Shown: positions 36,839 to 46,909 of the stretch, one piece after another
Position numbering within the stretch: the first letter of the stretch is position 1
Layout: every line of letters starts with the position of its first letter
Assembly: GCA_965218555.1 (NCBI GenBank)
Contig: OZ244625.1
Coordinates: 434,001 to 498,000, forward strand
From: JAPPLB01 sp965218555
GTDB lineage: Bacteria > Acidobacteriota > Terriglobia > Bryobacterales > UBA6623
DNA: 64,000 bases
Direction of reading: 5' to 3'
Program-made: the position numbers and the translations under genes
The notes under the pieces: model-generated
The model's database searches: none
The model's input: the letters and a program-made list of their open reading frames with translations, nothing else
Told to the model about the DNA's origin: nothing

Positions 36839-37371
36839 TACTGAACAGCCCCCCTCCGATCGTCGAAGTACGCCCGCAAGCCATTTCAAATCAATGGAAT
36901 ACGTTGATTTGAGCCACCAAGACCGCTACACCTATCCTAACAGGCCGTACCTGAAACAACGGGCATAAGAATGTTCCGGAACAGATCGGCGAGATGCAGG
37001 CGGCTATTCCTTCACTGCAACCGAACCTACGAAACCCCGCCGCCGGTGACCGGACCATCGGTGACGGACGGCCGTCTTCGAGCGACGGCAACATCAGGTA
37101 CCGAAACGGGCGCCCCTCCTCAATCCCCACGTCAGACGGCGTGTCAACCCTCACCGGCCATCTGCAACCCGACAGAACAAGCGTCTCAACAGCCGCAAGG
37201 ATTAGCAGGGCGCGCCCATCAAAATAGACCAACACCTGCCGCCGCCAACGTAAACCATTTCAGTGAAATAGAGGGGCACGGCATCTCGTGCCCGCGGCCT
37301 CGAGGCAGCATCAGGACGCCGACACCCCGCTATAATCCCCGCGTAACACACATCAACAAAGAGCCAACAAC
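36839..37371. other. Spacer between larC and the cupin gene
   Basis: About 530 bp between divergent genes. It contains only the weak lipoprotein-like frame listed separately and presumably the promoters of larC (minus) and the cupin gene (plus). No RNA gene, repeat array or strong promoter was identified. Confidence 0.4.
36891..37235 (-). CDS. Possible small lipoprotein (weak call)
   Basis: 114 residues from a TTG start. The N-terminus has a hydrophobic stretch ending in a lipobox-like LVLSGC (ALLILAAVETLVLSGCRWP). The rest has no recognised domain and the second half is Cys- and Gly-rich, unlike an ordinary lipoprotein. It lies just upstream of larC in the same orientation. It could be a degraded gene or chance. 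Confidence 0.25.
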   Translation of the reverse strand: MLVYFDGRALLILAAVETLVLSGCRWPVRVDTPSDVGIEEGRPFRYLMLPSLEDGRPSPMVRSPAAGFRRFGCSEGIAACISPICSGTFLCPLFQVRPVRIGVAVLVAQINVFH

Positions 37372-37839
37372 ATGAGCACACCTGTCTCCATCGCCACCGC
37401 CGTGGCCTTCATGCACCCGGACGACAGCGGCAAACTCTTCGTGCCCGGTTCGAAGCGCGACCCCCTCACGCTCGTTCCCGACTACTCCCGCGGCGAGGAG
37501 GGCGTCGACACCGTCAAGGTACTGATGGCGACCTCTCACCTCATCGTCTTCGAAGCTTACCGGCCGAAAGGCGCCGTTGATCGCCTTCACGCGCACCCCG
37601 ACCATCACTCCATCGGGTACCAGAAGCAAGGTCGAGTGCGCATGCGCATTGCTAAAAAGACCTTCATCGTCGAGGAGGGTGACAGCTATCAGCACCCGCT
37701 CGGCGTCGAGCATCAGCACGAGGTCTTGGAAGACTCGATTCGTATCGAAATCAAGCACTACCCCGCCGGCAACGCCATCGAGTCCTGGAATGCCCTCGTC
37801 GGCCCTCCTTCGGCTGCCAACACGAAACCCGGCGCGTAG
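37372..37839 (+). CDS. Cupin-domain protein
   Basis: 155 residues. The cupin motifs read RLHAHPDHHSIGYQKQGRVR (about residues 70-90) and a second block DSYQHPLGVEHQHEVLED, giving several histidines for metal binding. Single-cupin proteins like this are often isomerases, dioxygenases or sensors, and nothing further can be assigned. It stands alone between the divergent larC and thrC genes. Confidence 0.8.
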   Translation: MSTPVSIATAVAFMHPDDSGKLFVPGSKRDPLTLVPDYSRGEEGVDTVKVLMATSHLIVFEAYRPKGAVDRLHAHPDHHSIGYQKQGRVRMRIAKKTFIVEEGDSYQHPLGVEHQHEVLEDSIRIEIKHYPAGNAIESWNALVGPPSAANTKPGA

Positions 37840-37985
37840 CGCTCTCCCTCTCCTCCCAGCCGACGCGGCGTGTCTGCTACGGCCAATCGACTCCATGCGG
37901 ACTTCCGTGGAGGGGATTCTACCCGACCGTATCGAAACGCCCGCTCGCTGGTACGATGAGGACTTCCGCCGTTCGGGAACTCCGG

Positions 37986-39299
37986 ATGCCCGCTGAACTC
38001 GTCTGCTTCAACCCCGGCTGTCCAGAGCGCTTCCCGATTGACGCCGTCCTCTACGAATGCCCTCAATGCGGAGGACTGCTTGAAGCTCACTACGACTTCA
38101 CGCCCCTGAAACCCGCCGCACTCACCGCCATGTGGGACGACCGCCGCCTCAGCCGCGCACCACTCGATGTAAGCGGCGTCTGGCGTTATCGGGATCTCCT
38201 GCCGTTCCTCGGCGACACGAAGCACATCGTAACCCTGCGAGAGGGAAACACGCCGCTGCTCGATGCGCCCAGCGCCGCGGCGTACGCACGGCTCGACCAG
38301 ATCCAATTCAAGCACCAGGGCTACAACCCGTCCGCCTCGTTCAAGGACAACGGAATGACCGCCGGCATCGCGCAAGCACGTGCCCTTGGCATGAAACGGG
38401 TGGCCTGTGTCTCGACCGGCAACACCTCCGCGTCGATGGCGGCCTACGCGGCAGCGGGTGACTTGCAAGCCGTCATTTTCCTGCCCCACGGCAAGATCGC
38501 TTACGGCAAGCTGGCCCAGGCGCTTGAATACGGCGCGCTGACGATCCAAGTCGAGGCCAACTTCGACCAGATCCTCGCTCTTGTGCGCCGGCTCGCCGAA
38601 GAGTTGGGGATTTATCTACTCAACTCCATCAACCCCTTCCGCATCGAAGGCCAGAAAACCATTGCGATCGAAATGCTCGACCAACGCGGCTGGCGAGTGC
38701 CGGATTGGCTCATCTTGCCCGGCGGCAATCTCGGCAATGTTTCAGCACTCGGAAAGGGACTGCGCGAGTTGAAAGAGGTGGGAGTCATCGATCGCCTTCC
38801 GAAGCTCGCGGTTGTCCAGGCGGAGGGCTCCGCGCCGTTCTTCCAGCTGTTCCAGAGAGGCCCGGAAGAGGCCATCCAGAACGTCGAGAATCCGGAAACC
38901 TTGGCGACGGCCATCCGCATCGGAGCGCCCGTTTCGTGGGAGAAGGCGCGCCACGAGGTGCAGACCAGCGGAGGAGTGGTCGAGTCCGTCTGCGAACAGG
39001 AAATCGCCGATGCCAAGGCCGTCATCGGGCGCTGTGGAATCGGTTGTGAGCCCGCTTCGGCGGCTTCGCTCGCAGGCGCAAAGAAACTTTGCGCACGGGG
39101 CGTTATCGCCGAGGACGCCGACGTCGTCGGAGTGCTCACCGGGCACCTGCTCAAAGACCCTGACTACGTCTATCGCTACCACACGGGTCAGATCGAAACT
39201 CCGGGCGGCGACGCGCTCGCATCGACATTCGGCAACCAGCCCGTCGTGATGCCGAACGACCTGGGGAAGATCGCCGAGTTCCTGCTGGCCCGCGAATAA
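37986..39299 (+). CDS. thrC: Threonine synthase
   Basis: About 437 residues from ATG 37986. An N-terminal zinc-ribbon-like segment (CFNPGCPERF ... YECPQCGGLL) precedes the PLP fold. The PLP lysine is in GYNPSASFKDNGMTAGI near residue 120, STGNTSASMAAYAA binds the phosphate, and LPGGNLGNVSALGKG is the glycine loop. It converts O-phosphohomoserine to threonine. The shorter fold and internal sequence suit the short-type ThrC. Confidence 0.9.
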   Translation: MPAELVCFNPGCPERFPIDAVLYECPQCGGLLEAHYDFTPLKPAALTAMWDDRRLSRAPLDVSGVWRYRDLLPFLGDTKHIVTLREGNTPLLDAPSAAAYARLDQIQFKHQGYNPSASFKDNGMTAGIAQARALGMKRVACVSTGNTSASMAAYAAAGDLQAVIFLPHGKIAYGKLAQALEYGALTIQVEANFDQILALVRRLAEELGIYLLNSINPFRIEGQKTIAIEMLDQRGWRVPDWLILPGGNLGNVSALGKGLRELKEVGVIDRLPKLAVVQAEGSAPFFQLFQRGPEEAIQNVENPETLATAIRIGAPVSWEKARHEVQTSGGVVESVCEQEIADAKAVIGRCGIGCEPASAASLAGAKKLCARGVIAEDADVVGVLTGHLLKDPDYVYRYHTGQIETPGGDALASTFGNQPVVMPNDLGKIAEFLLARE

Positions 39300-39523
39300 T
39301 GGCTCGCTTCCGTCATCTTCCAAACGGTTCTTCGTGCTTCGCGAGCCACAGGTTCCGGCACCAAACCACTCAAGACTCGGGGAACCGCTGTCGTCCTAGA
39401 GCTCACGCTTAGCAGCAAGCTCGCCTCACTGCCCGCCATCCCGACGCAAAACGCGCCGAGCCGGCCCATACTCGTTTGACGGCGGTGGGAGCCGCACCTC
39501 GGGGCTCATCGCATTTGAAAGAG

Positions 39524-40972
39524 CTACAGCCCTTGCGCGGGCGGTCGCGCAGCATCGGCATCCTCTTCCGAGTAGGGATAGGCAATCCCGCGCCGATTCA
39601 GCTTCAAGATATAGATGCTGTACGGCATCAAGCGGTGCGAAAGATACACACTCCCCACCGTAGCCGCCATCAAGGGCAGCATGATGCGGTAGTCACCGGT
39701 CATCTCGAAAAGAATCAGGATCGAGGTCGTAGGAGCCTTCGCCGCCGCCGCGAAGAAGGCCGCCATGCCGACCATGGCATAGGCGCCCGACGTTGCCGTC
39801 CAGTCCGGATAAGCGAAGTGGACCATGGCTCCGAAAGCGCCTCCCAGCATGGCGCCCATATAGAGCCCCGGTGCGAACACGCCGCCCGAGCCGCCCGAGC
39901 CCAGTGTCGCGCAGTTCGCCAGCATCTCCATCGCGAACAAACACAGCAGGAGACTCCACGTATAGCGAGTCCACAGCGCCGATTCGATGGCTGGGAAGCC
40001 GGAACCGTAAACCTCGGGGAAGAAACGCAGAATCAGTCCCACCAACAGTCCGCCGACCGCCGGCTTCAAGTGTTCCGGAAAGTTCCACTCACCGAAGAAA
40101 TCCTCGCTGGCGTAGAGCAGTCGCACGTAGGAAACGGCCGCCACACCGACCACGATGCCCATGATGAAGTAGAGCGGGAGTTCCCACGGACTGATGAGGT
40201 AATATGCCGGCGCGTGCACCGCCGGGGCATCTCCCAAATAATGTCTTGCAATGATGCTGGAGCTTAGAGAAGTCAGGAGAACGAGCAGAAAGTCCGTCTG
40301 AATACGCCCCACCAGGACTTCCATCGCAAAAATGGCGCCGGCGATCGGCGCGTTGAAGGTAGCCGCCACGCCGCCGGCCGCGCCGCAGGCCACGAGTGTC
40401 CGGATGTTCCTGGCAGTCAGGCGCGCCCACTGGCCGATCGCGGACCCCAGCGCCGCGCCAATCTGCACCATCGGACCTTCGCGACCGGCCGTTCCCCCGA
40501 ATCCGATCGTCAGCGACGATGCGATGATTTTCACCATCACGACGCGGGTGCGAATGATGCCGCCGCGCGTCGCTAACGCCGTCATCACTTCGGGCACGCC
40601 ATGGCCTTTGGCCTCTTTCGCGAAACGTTGAATCAGCGGCCCCACCATCAACCCGCCGAGCGCCGGCAAGAGAACAAGCTGCGCGGGCCCGAACATCCCC
40701 AGTACTGTCGATGCCATGCCCCGGGCGAAGTCGCCGATCGTGTAGAGCACCACCACGAAACCCACCGATCCGAAGCCTGTCAGGATGCCGACGACGACAG
40801 CCAGAATGATGAGGTAGTTCTGTGACGGCAGGAACGAGGAGCGCAGCCAGATCAGCGCCCACCCCCAAGCCGGGACGCGCGGCATTTCACGGCGTCCCAG
40901 CCGCTCCATGGCGCGCAGGCGCGTGAGGACCTTTTGAGTCAGCTCGAAGGCGGGACGGATCAGATTTCTCAT
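39524..40972 (-). CDS. CLC-family chloride channel/transporter
   Basis: About 482 residues from ATG 40972, with the usual many-helix CLC fold and no CBS domain. GREGPMVQIGAALG holds the gating glutamate; GSGGSGGVFAPGLYMGA is the third filter region; SIYILKLNRRG supplies the Tyr. Two substitutions stand out: the GSGIP filter is GHGVP, and the FIIEE segment reads FAMEV, so the proton glutamate equivalent to E203 of ClC-ec1 is Val. It follows the degenerate HtrA gene by 13 bp. Confidence 0.9.
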   Translation of the reverse strand: MRNLIRPAFELTQKVLTRLRAMERLGRREMPRVPAWGWALIWLRSSFLPSQNYLIILAVVVGILTGFGSVGFVVVLYTIGDFARGMASTVLGMFGPAQLVLLPALGGLMVGPLIQRFAKEAKGHGVPEVMTALATRGGIIRTRVVMVKIIASSLTIGFGGTAGREGPMVQIGAALGSAIGQWARLTARNIRTLVACGAAGGVAATFNAPIAGAIFAMEVLVGRIQTDFLLVLLTSLSSSIIARHYLGDAPAVHAPAYYLISPWELPLYFIMGIVVGVAAVSYVRLLYASEDFFGEWNFPEHLKPAVGGLLVGLILRFFPEVYGSGFPAIESALWTRYTWSLLLCLFAMEMLANCATLGSGGSGGVFAPGLYMGAMLGGAFGAMVHFAYPDWTATSGAYAMVGMAAFFAAAAKAPTTSILILFEMTGDYRIMLPLMAATVGSVYLSHRLMPYSIYILKLNRRGIAYPYSEEDADAARPPAQGL

Positions 40973-40985
40973 GCTCGTGCGGCTG

Positions 40986-42452
40986 TTAGTTGCCCGATGC
41001 GGCAGCCGGTTCACGCAACATCGCGACGAGCTGCAATCGTCCTTCCCGCGAGACCGTAAAAACCGCGGGCCGCGAGTCTCGCTCAAGCTGCTCCAGAGCC
41101 TTGCTGGAGTCATCGGCTTTCAGCGTGCGGCCCTGGATGGCGACGATCAGATCATCATGCTGCAGGCCGGCTGTCTCGGCCGAGGAACCGGCGATTATAC
41201 TCATTACCCGCCAGCCGGTCGACATCCCGTCGGATGTCGGCGCGCCTTCCCATTTCAGAACGAGTCCCAGGTTCTTGAAAGGGACGATCCCCAGCGACAC
41301 AGGCCGGCACCGCGGCCCGGGCGCGCGGGTCGCTCCTGAAACATAACGTCCGTCTCGCAGCACCGAGTAGCGTACGAGCCTTCCGGGTTCCTGCTCCCGA
41401 TACAATTTCTCGAACACCTCCCGGGTAGGAACGGTCTCGCCCGCCCATCGAAGAATAATGTCGCCCGGACGGATCGACGGCTCGGGGAAGAAGGCTTCAT
41501 CCCTGACCCTCTCGACGAATACGCCTGCCGTCACGCCTAACAGCGTCCGCATCTGCTCGCCAAGATCTTGCGTCTTTATGCTCACGCACGGCTTCGCCCC
41601 GCTCGCATCACGCGCGATGTCTCGGACCCGATGGGCCGGGATGATCTTCAACCCTTCCCTGGTTTCTAAAGCCACCCCGAGGAGCCCGCCGTCCAGATCG
41701 GCGATCGCCGCGACGCGGGTCTCTTCAGGAAAGGGAATCGCGATGTCCAGCATCTCGCCGACAAATCTCCCCCGTTCCGGATAGTCCGTAGCCACTCGAG
41801 CCGACACCACGACACCCGGTGTGATCCGCAACGTGCCGCCGGGAGTCAGGCTGAGAGCGGCCGCGTGTGCGCCGGACTGCAATTCGTTCAAGTCCGCCAG
41901 CGGGGCGGGAGCCGTGGGGGTCGCGAGTGCAAAGACGGCGATTTCATGCTCCGTATTCACCGAAACCAGGCGATAGGAGCGCTCGTCACGACTGGGAGGC
42001 GCTGGACCGTCGCTCTCTTCGTCAGTCGTGCCGGCTGCACCCGATTCGCCTTCGGTCACGCTCGTAGCTTCGCCGGCGGCGATGCTACGAGCCAACTCCT
42101 CGGCGATCAAATCATCGGCCGTTTCGACCGAGCTCACGGCCAACTGCGGAGCAACGACGATCGCCGGCGTTAGGTCGCTCCCGATCAAGATGATGTGAGG
42201 ACGCCACTGCTCGCCGACCTGTAGCCAATAGTCGGCCGTGTAGGCAAGGGGTGTCTTTTCGTAGTCCGGATGGAAAGCAGACGGCGGGACAAGCGGTTCG
42301 GTGGCCGCTTCCGCCGATTCATGAACAGGAGGAGCGAATGCGCCTTGAAGCAGAACAACGACGACAGCCAGCAACACGACAGCGGGAATAAGCAGGTTGC
42401 GAGAATGGAGTTCTCTAATTCCTGGCAGGTCCAATATCGATCGAGCCGTCAT
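40986..42452 (-). CDS. Degenerate HtrA/DegP-like protein with two PDZ domains (probable pseudoprotease)
   Basis: 488 residues: one N-terminal membrane anchor (about 20-40), a trypsin-like fold (about 80-280) and two PDZ domains (about 300-375 and 385-475; the second reads SSAETAGLQHDDLIVAIQGR). In the protease part the catalytic positions look lost. The AHVV-type His is replaced in VVAPQLAVSSV, the Asp in HEIAVFAL, and the Ser in GNSGG by DLDGG. Predicted to bind rather than cut. In one operon with the CLC gene. Confidence 0.75.
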   Translation of the reverse strand: MTARSILDLPGIRELHSRNLLIPAVVLLAVVVVLLQGAFAPPVHESAEAATEPLVPPSAFHPDYEKTPLAYTADYWLQVGEQWRPHIILIGSDLTPAIVVAPQLAVSSVETADDLIAEELARSIAAGEATSVTEGESGAAGTTDEESDGPAPPSRDERSYRLVSVNTEHEIAVFALATPTAPAPLADLNELQSGAHAAALSLTPGGTLRITPGVVVSARVATDYPERGRFVGEMLDIAIPFPEETRVAAIADLDGGLLGVALETREGLKIIPAHRVRDIARDASGAKPCVSIKTQDLGEQMRTLLGVTAGVFVERVRDEAFFPEPSIRPGDIILRWAGETVPTREVFEKLYREQEPGRLVRYSVLRDGRYVSGATRAPGPRCRPVSLGIVPFKNLGLVLKWEGAPTSDGMSTGWRVMSIIAGSSAETAGLQHDDLIVAIQGRTLKADDSSKALEQLERDSRPAVFTVSREGRLQLVAMLREPAAASGN

Positions 42453-42669
42453 GCCGCCAAAGCCGCCTCAAACTAGAATAACCTGCGTGCCTTAGCGCCG
42501 CGAAACAGCTTGAACCAATGTCTGAGCGAAGCGGGATCGTAATAGCGATCTTCGGTCCTGGGGATGCACGGCATCCTGAAGGTCACACCCGTGATCGAAG
42601 CGGGCGAAGCAGGCGTCGCCGATCATGGCGGGAGTCTGAATGAGTGACTATTGTAGGAGCCAGGGTGAA

Positions 42670-45015
42670 TCAACGCTCTTTGGGCGCACCGCCGCCGGCA
42701 GAACGAGCAGCAGCCGGCCCCAGAACGCGGTAGGTCCGCAAAGAACCATCCTCAAAGACTTTCTCGAGACCCCAGGCGGGTGGATCGCTTTCGATCGGGG
42801 GCACGATCATGTTGTAGCCGTCCCCTGCGGTGTTGCCGACGAGATAGTCGATGCCCTGGTGGTACAGCTCCTGACCCGCCCAAGCACGTCCTTCAGCCAG
42901 ACGCACCGGAAGAAACTCTTCGGAGGACGTTGCCTCCAGCGGGCGCCATTCGCCATGCACATCCCGGCCGAAATATGCAAACTTCGAGAAGTACTGGTTG
43001 GTGGGATAGGTGATCACGGTTCTGACCAGCGGCAGCGCTTGTGGGAATACTACTTCGATGAAGGTGTACGGCTGCACCGGTTCCCAGGTGATCCAAGGGG
43101 TCCACGGGTTGCCGTCAAAGGCTTGGGCGGCGCCCCACGGGAACGGCCAGGCTCGAATCTCCCAGTCTGATTGAGGAACGAACTCTTGTGTCTCCGAAAA
43201 GAGGCGGATCTCCGACAGGCTCCACTCGCTCGTCTCGTGAGATCCCTCTTGTTCAAGACGCAGGCCGGTGAGATCCTGCCCGGGCCACTCGACCGTGAGC
43301 CGTCGCGACGGCCAGAATGCGTGATTCACTCCGGCGAGCAGCACGCGCATGACGGCCTCGTTCCGTGCTCCCTGATAAGAGACCCTTAGGCGGGCCGGGA
43401 AGTAGGCCTCCGGGAGCGGATCGAGGCTGAGGACGCGCGTCTCGGCATCGCCTTGTTTTGCGACAAACTCCGCAGTTCGATACCAGGGAACACGTCGCCG
43501 CAGGTACTCCGCTTCAGGCTCCATGCGCAGTGCCGCAGCCCACGGGGCACCCTGCAATATCCACAGGCCCTCCGGATGCCACTTCGGAATCACCGAGGGC
43601 CAAGACGCGATTCCATGGAAGGCAAGCACGAAGCATCCCGCTGCGAGCGAGAGGTAGCGCGGCAATCGGTAAACGGTCAGTGCCAACGCGATGGAGATAA
43701 AAACGAGAGCGGGGAGTAAAAAGCGCGTCCCCGTATTCGAGAACCAAGGTATGACGGCCACAACGGCGGCAGCCATGAGGGGCCGCCACAGCGGATGCCT
43801 CCAAGCAAACAGAAGCAGGGGCGCCAGCAGGAAGGCCGGTCCGATCAGTCCCTGGAAGTGAATACCGCGAACGGTCACTTCCAGCGGAGCAGCGATCAGG
43901 TTCTTGCGGCGAACCTCGGGATCGTGAGAATAGCCCGCGAGCTGGCTCCGATACCCCTTTTCCCACGCAACCGACGCATAGGGGTTCGGGAAATATTTGT
44001 TGAAGAACGGCGCAACCGGGTTACCGCTGGTAATCGTGTTTTTTGCGAGCCACGGGACCACGAAGAACGAAGCTACGAGACCAACGAGTAAGATCCGGCG
44101 GAGGACTTTGCGGCCGTCTCCGAGGCGTCGCCAGGTTCCCCAGCCGACCACAGCCAGCAGCATCGGTATGGCGAAGACCCCGGTGTACTTGATAGAGAAG
44201 CAAAAGCCGCCGAAGATGCCGAGCAGAACCAGCCAGCCCGGTTGGCGTTGCCGCCACCAGATCATCGCAGCGTAGAAGGACATGAAGGCAAAAAACACCA
44301 GAGCGCAGTCGTTGTAAGCGCTGGTTGCGTCCACGCCCACTATGGGCGCGCAGAGATAGAGCCCGGCGCCGACCGCGCCCGCGCGGGCCACGCGGTAGCG
44401 CCGAGCGAATGTGACCATCGCGATGAGCGTCGCGACGAACAGACTGAAGTGGCAGAGTTTTGCGGCAGTGTGGCTTCCGAACGCGTAAGCGAATACATAG
44501 AGCATCTCGGCGCCTTGCGAGAGGAACGCATAGATGTTCGTAGTGATGCCGGGGAAGCCGTGCGCTCGATAGGTATGTCCGGCGAGTCCCAGATGGTAGC
44601 CGACAGCATCCGCTTGGATTTCGGGAGCCAAGGCATGGGGAATGTAGATGTATGAATAGGCCGCGGCGACGGCCGCGAGAAGAATCCACCAGATTCGGGC
44701 GTCTTGCTCCGGGCGGGGCGGCGGGCATGCAGGAAGCCCCCGGCCCCAACGCCACCACACCCCGATGACGACCGCGGAGACAAGCAGAAACGTTCCGTCG
44801 TAAACAAGCCCGAGCGCACACAGTAAGAAGATCCCTTGGCTCAGCAGGGCGGCTCCGGCGGCAAGTGAGAAAACCCAGCCTTCAGCGCGGGTCAGCAGCG
44901 GCTCTGCGCCGAACAGCCGGGCGAGCAGACTTCGGCCGAGAAGTGTGGCCGTCACCACCGTCAGACCGGCCCCGAACAGGATGCTTGCCAGAGTCTGCAA
45001 AGCGGCCCAAGACAT
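42670..45015 (-). CDS. Polytopic membrane protein, GT-C glycosyltransferase-like with discoidin-like C-terminus
   Basis: 781 residues with about eleven or more membrane segments in the first 490, then a soluble region. The membrane part (IYIPHALAPEIQADAVGYHL) resembles ArnT/PMT-type GT-C glycosyltransferases, with acidic residues in the first loop. The tail has AFDGNPWTPWITWEP, like F5/8-type C (discoidin) domains. It may glycosylate or transfer lipid-linked sugars at the periplasmic face; the donor is unknown. It follows the lipoprotein gene by 11 bp. Confidence 0.65.
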   Translation of the reverse strand: MSWAALQTLASILFGAGLTVVTATLLGRSLLARLFGAEPLLTRAEGWVFSLAAGAALLSQGIFLLCALGLVYDGTFLLVSAVVIGVWWRWGRGLPACPPPRPEQDARIWWILLAAVAAAYSYIYIPHALAPEIQADAVGYHLGLAGHTYRAHGFPGITTNIYAFLSQGAEMLYVFAYAFGSHTAAKLCHFSLFVATLIAMVTFARRYRVARAGAVGAGLYLCAPIVGVDATSAYNDCALVFFAFMSFYAAMIWWRQRQPGWLVLLGIFGGFCFSIKYTGVFAIPMLLAVVGWGTWRRLGDGRKVLRRILLVGLVASFFVVPWLAKNTITSGNPVAPFFNKYFPNPYASVAWEKGYRSQLAGYSHDPEVRRKNLIAAPLEVTVRGIHFQGLIGPAFLLAPLLLFAWRHPLWRPLMAAAVVAVIPWFSNTGTRFLLPALVFISIALALTVYRLPRYLSLAAGCFVLAFHGIASWPSVIPKWHPEGLWILQGAPWAAALRMEPEAEYLRRRVPWYRTAEFVAKQGDAETRVLSLDPLPEAYFPARLRVSYQGARNEAVMRVLLAGVNHAFWPSRRLTVEWPGQDLTGLRLEQEGSHETSEWSLSEIRLFSETQEFVPQSDWEIRAWPFPWGAAQAFDGNPWTPWITWEPVQPYTFIEVVFPQALPLVRTVITYPTNQYFSKFAYFGRDVHGEWRPLEATSSEEFLPVRLAEGRAWAGQELYHQGIDYLVGNTAGDGYNMIVPPIESDPPAWGLEKVFEDGSLRTYRVLGPAAARSAGGGAPKER

Positions 45016-45026
45016 TGAACGGGAAT

Positions 45027-45560
45027 CTAGAACCGGAAACCGGCAGCGGTGAGAGGATAGCGGACTTCGGCGTCGGGGAGGCGGTGGTCCTCAGGCAAGA
45101 CCATTTCGAGGATCACTTCGGTCTCGCGCTCCCAGCTAACGTCGCCGCGCGCAAGCTTCATTTCGATCTCATGCCGGCCCGGCTCGTTGTACTCGGCCTC
45201 CTGCATCAACTCAGCGTCGATGAAGACCCGCAACGTGACGGCTTCCACCCGCCGCATCAGACGCTCGGGCAGCACAAACGCTGCGTGGAATCGGAGCCCG
45301 GCAAACGGTATGCTGTGGAACCGCAGGACGGCTCGACGGTCAGCCCAACGAATCCCATCGACAACATCGTCGCTCACGCCGGAGACGATGGAGCGGGCGG
45401 CGTCAGGATGATCCATGACAACGTAGGACTCCAGCGGCTGCGGGAAGGGCGAAATGTAGCGCTCGCCGGCATCCGGCGGCGAAACAACAACATCGGGCCG
45501 GCAAGCAGGAATCAGGCACAACGCGGCGGCCAACGGCAGCATGGGCGGGAATCTGCGCAT
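45027..45560 (-). CDS. Small putative lipoprotein
   Basis: 177 residues with a signal peptide ending in lipobox LIPAC near residue 20 (LAAALCLIPACRPDVVV). The remaining sequence is beta-rich (FHAAFVLPERLMRRVEAV) and has no recognised domain. It precedes the GT-C-like gene with an 11-bp gap, and the two are probably co-expressed and function in the envelope. Confidence 0.7.
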   Translation of the reverse strand: MRRFPPMLPLAAALCLIPACRPDVVVSPPDAGERYISPFPQPLESYVVMDHPDAARSIVSGVSDDVVDGIRWADRRAVLRFHSIPFAGLRFHAAFVLPERLMRRVEAVTLRVFIDAELMQEAEYNEPGRHEIEMKLARGDVSWERETEVILEMVLPEDHRLPDAEVRYPLTAAGFRF

Positions 45561-45943
45561 CCACCCGATTATGTCACATGCCGTTTTGACTTCCGATCAG
45601 CGGACGCCCATCACGCCCCTCGACCTGGCGCCGCAACGGGCCGTCCGGATCCGACGGGATCGAGGCTACGCAAAATGCGCCCTGCTCGCACGGACAAGGG
45701 CGTTTTGTCCAAGGTCTCGGCAAGTGCCTCCGAACGAAGTCGGGAACAGTTACTTCAAGAGCAGTTTGTCGTTGTTGTAAGAACATCCCACAGTTTGTCG
45801 CCGACCCGGACGGTCATCGTAGTGTTCTCGTATTCCACCCTACTTTACAACCGTCGAGCGCAAAGGCCCGCCTCGCCGGAGTCGAAGGTTCGACGAGTTC
45901 GTTACCAACGAAAAGGCCGCGACCGCGTTACAATGGCGCGGCA
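45561..45943. other. Gene-free divergent spacer between lipoprotein and D-aminoacylase genes
   Basis: About 380 bp. It should hold both promoters; no convincing -35/-10 pair, RNA gene or repeat was identified. Confidence 0.4.
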
Positions 45944-46841
45944 ATGCCACAACTCGAGACACTCATTCGCAGACTGAGGCCGGCGGTTCTCAGCGCCTTC
46001 CTTTGCTCCTGCGCGCCTCAACCATCCTTTGACCTTGTCATCGAAAACGGGATCGTGATCGATGGCTCGGGCTCCCCCGGAGAGCAGCTTGACGTCGGCG
46101 TATCAGGCGCCAAGATCGTTGCAATCGGCGACTTGGCCGACAGCGGCGCCCGACGCCGTATTGACGCGACGGGGCTTGTCGTTGCGCCGGGCTTCATCGA
46201 CATGCACAACCATTCGGACCTCACGCTGCTCGATGAGCCGAACTGCGAGAGCATGATCCGCCAAGGCGTGACCACGATGGTGCTGGGCGAAGGGGGGTCC
46301 CCAGGGCCGTTGCCCCCGGGCGAACAGGAATGGGAAACGCTCGGCAGCTACTTCGCGCACGTGGAAGAACAGGACGTGGCGGCAAACATTGCGTCGTACG
46401 TGGGCCAGACCCAGGTTTGGACCTTCGTCAAGGGGCTGGCAATGACGCCTGCCACCGACGAAGAGATCGGGCATATGCAGCACGAGATCGCCAAGGCCAT
46501 GGAGCAAGGGGCGCAGGGCCTGTCTAGCTCGCTGCTGATGCCCCCATCAAGCCTCGTCACCACGGAGCAGCTTGTGAAGCTGGCGAAAGTCGCCTCGGAA
46601 CACGGCGGCATCTATTCCACGCACATTCGCGACGAGGGCCATGGCGTCTTCGACTCCATCGCCGAAGCCATCGAGGTCGGCCGGGGCGCGGACATCCGCG
46701 TGGACATCATCCACATGAAGATCGCCGACAAGGCGCTGTGGGGCCGCATGTCGGAAGTCGTGGCCATGATCGACGAGGCGCGGGAAGAGGGGCTGGATAT
46801 CCGGGCGCACGTCTATCCGTATACGGCGGGGCAAAACAATC
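45944..46841 (+). pseudogene. N-acyl-D-amino-acid deacylase (D-aminoacylase) family, N-terminal part, interrupted by IS
   Basis: Codes for the first 299 residues of a D-aminoacylase-type amidohydrolase. The N-terminus looks like a lipoprotein signal (AFLCSCAPQP). VIENGIVIDGSGSPGE begins the metal-dependent hydrolase fold, and GFIDMHNHSDLTLLDE carries the HxH metal site. The frame ends at TAG 46844-46846, two codons inside the mobile element. It continues at 49068; together the two parts give 562 residues, with the exact duplicated 8 bp at the junction. Probably inactive unless the element excises. Confidence 0.93.
46834..46841. repeat. Left copy of 8-bp target site duplication
   Basis: AAACAATC directly before the left end of the element. 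It is identical to 49068-49075 after the right end. Confidence 0.95.
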
Positions 46842-46859
46842 GGTAGTGTCTCAGTTTGA
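46842..46859 (+). repeat. Left terminal inverted repeat
   Basis: GGTAGTGTCTCAGTTTGA, identical to the reverse complement of 49050-49067; the match breaks at the 19th base (T versus C). Confidence 0.95.
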
Positions 46860-46909
46860 TTTCGGGGGCTGATTGCGATCTACTTGACGCGGTTGCTACA
46901 CTCGATTTG

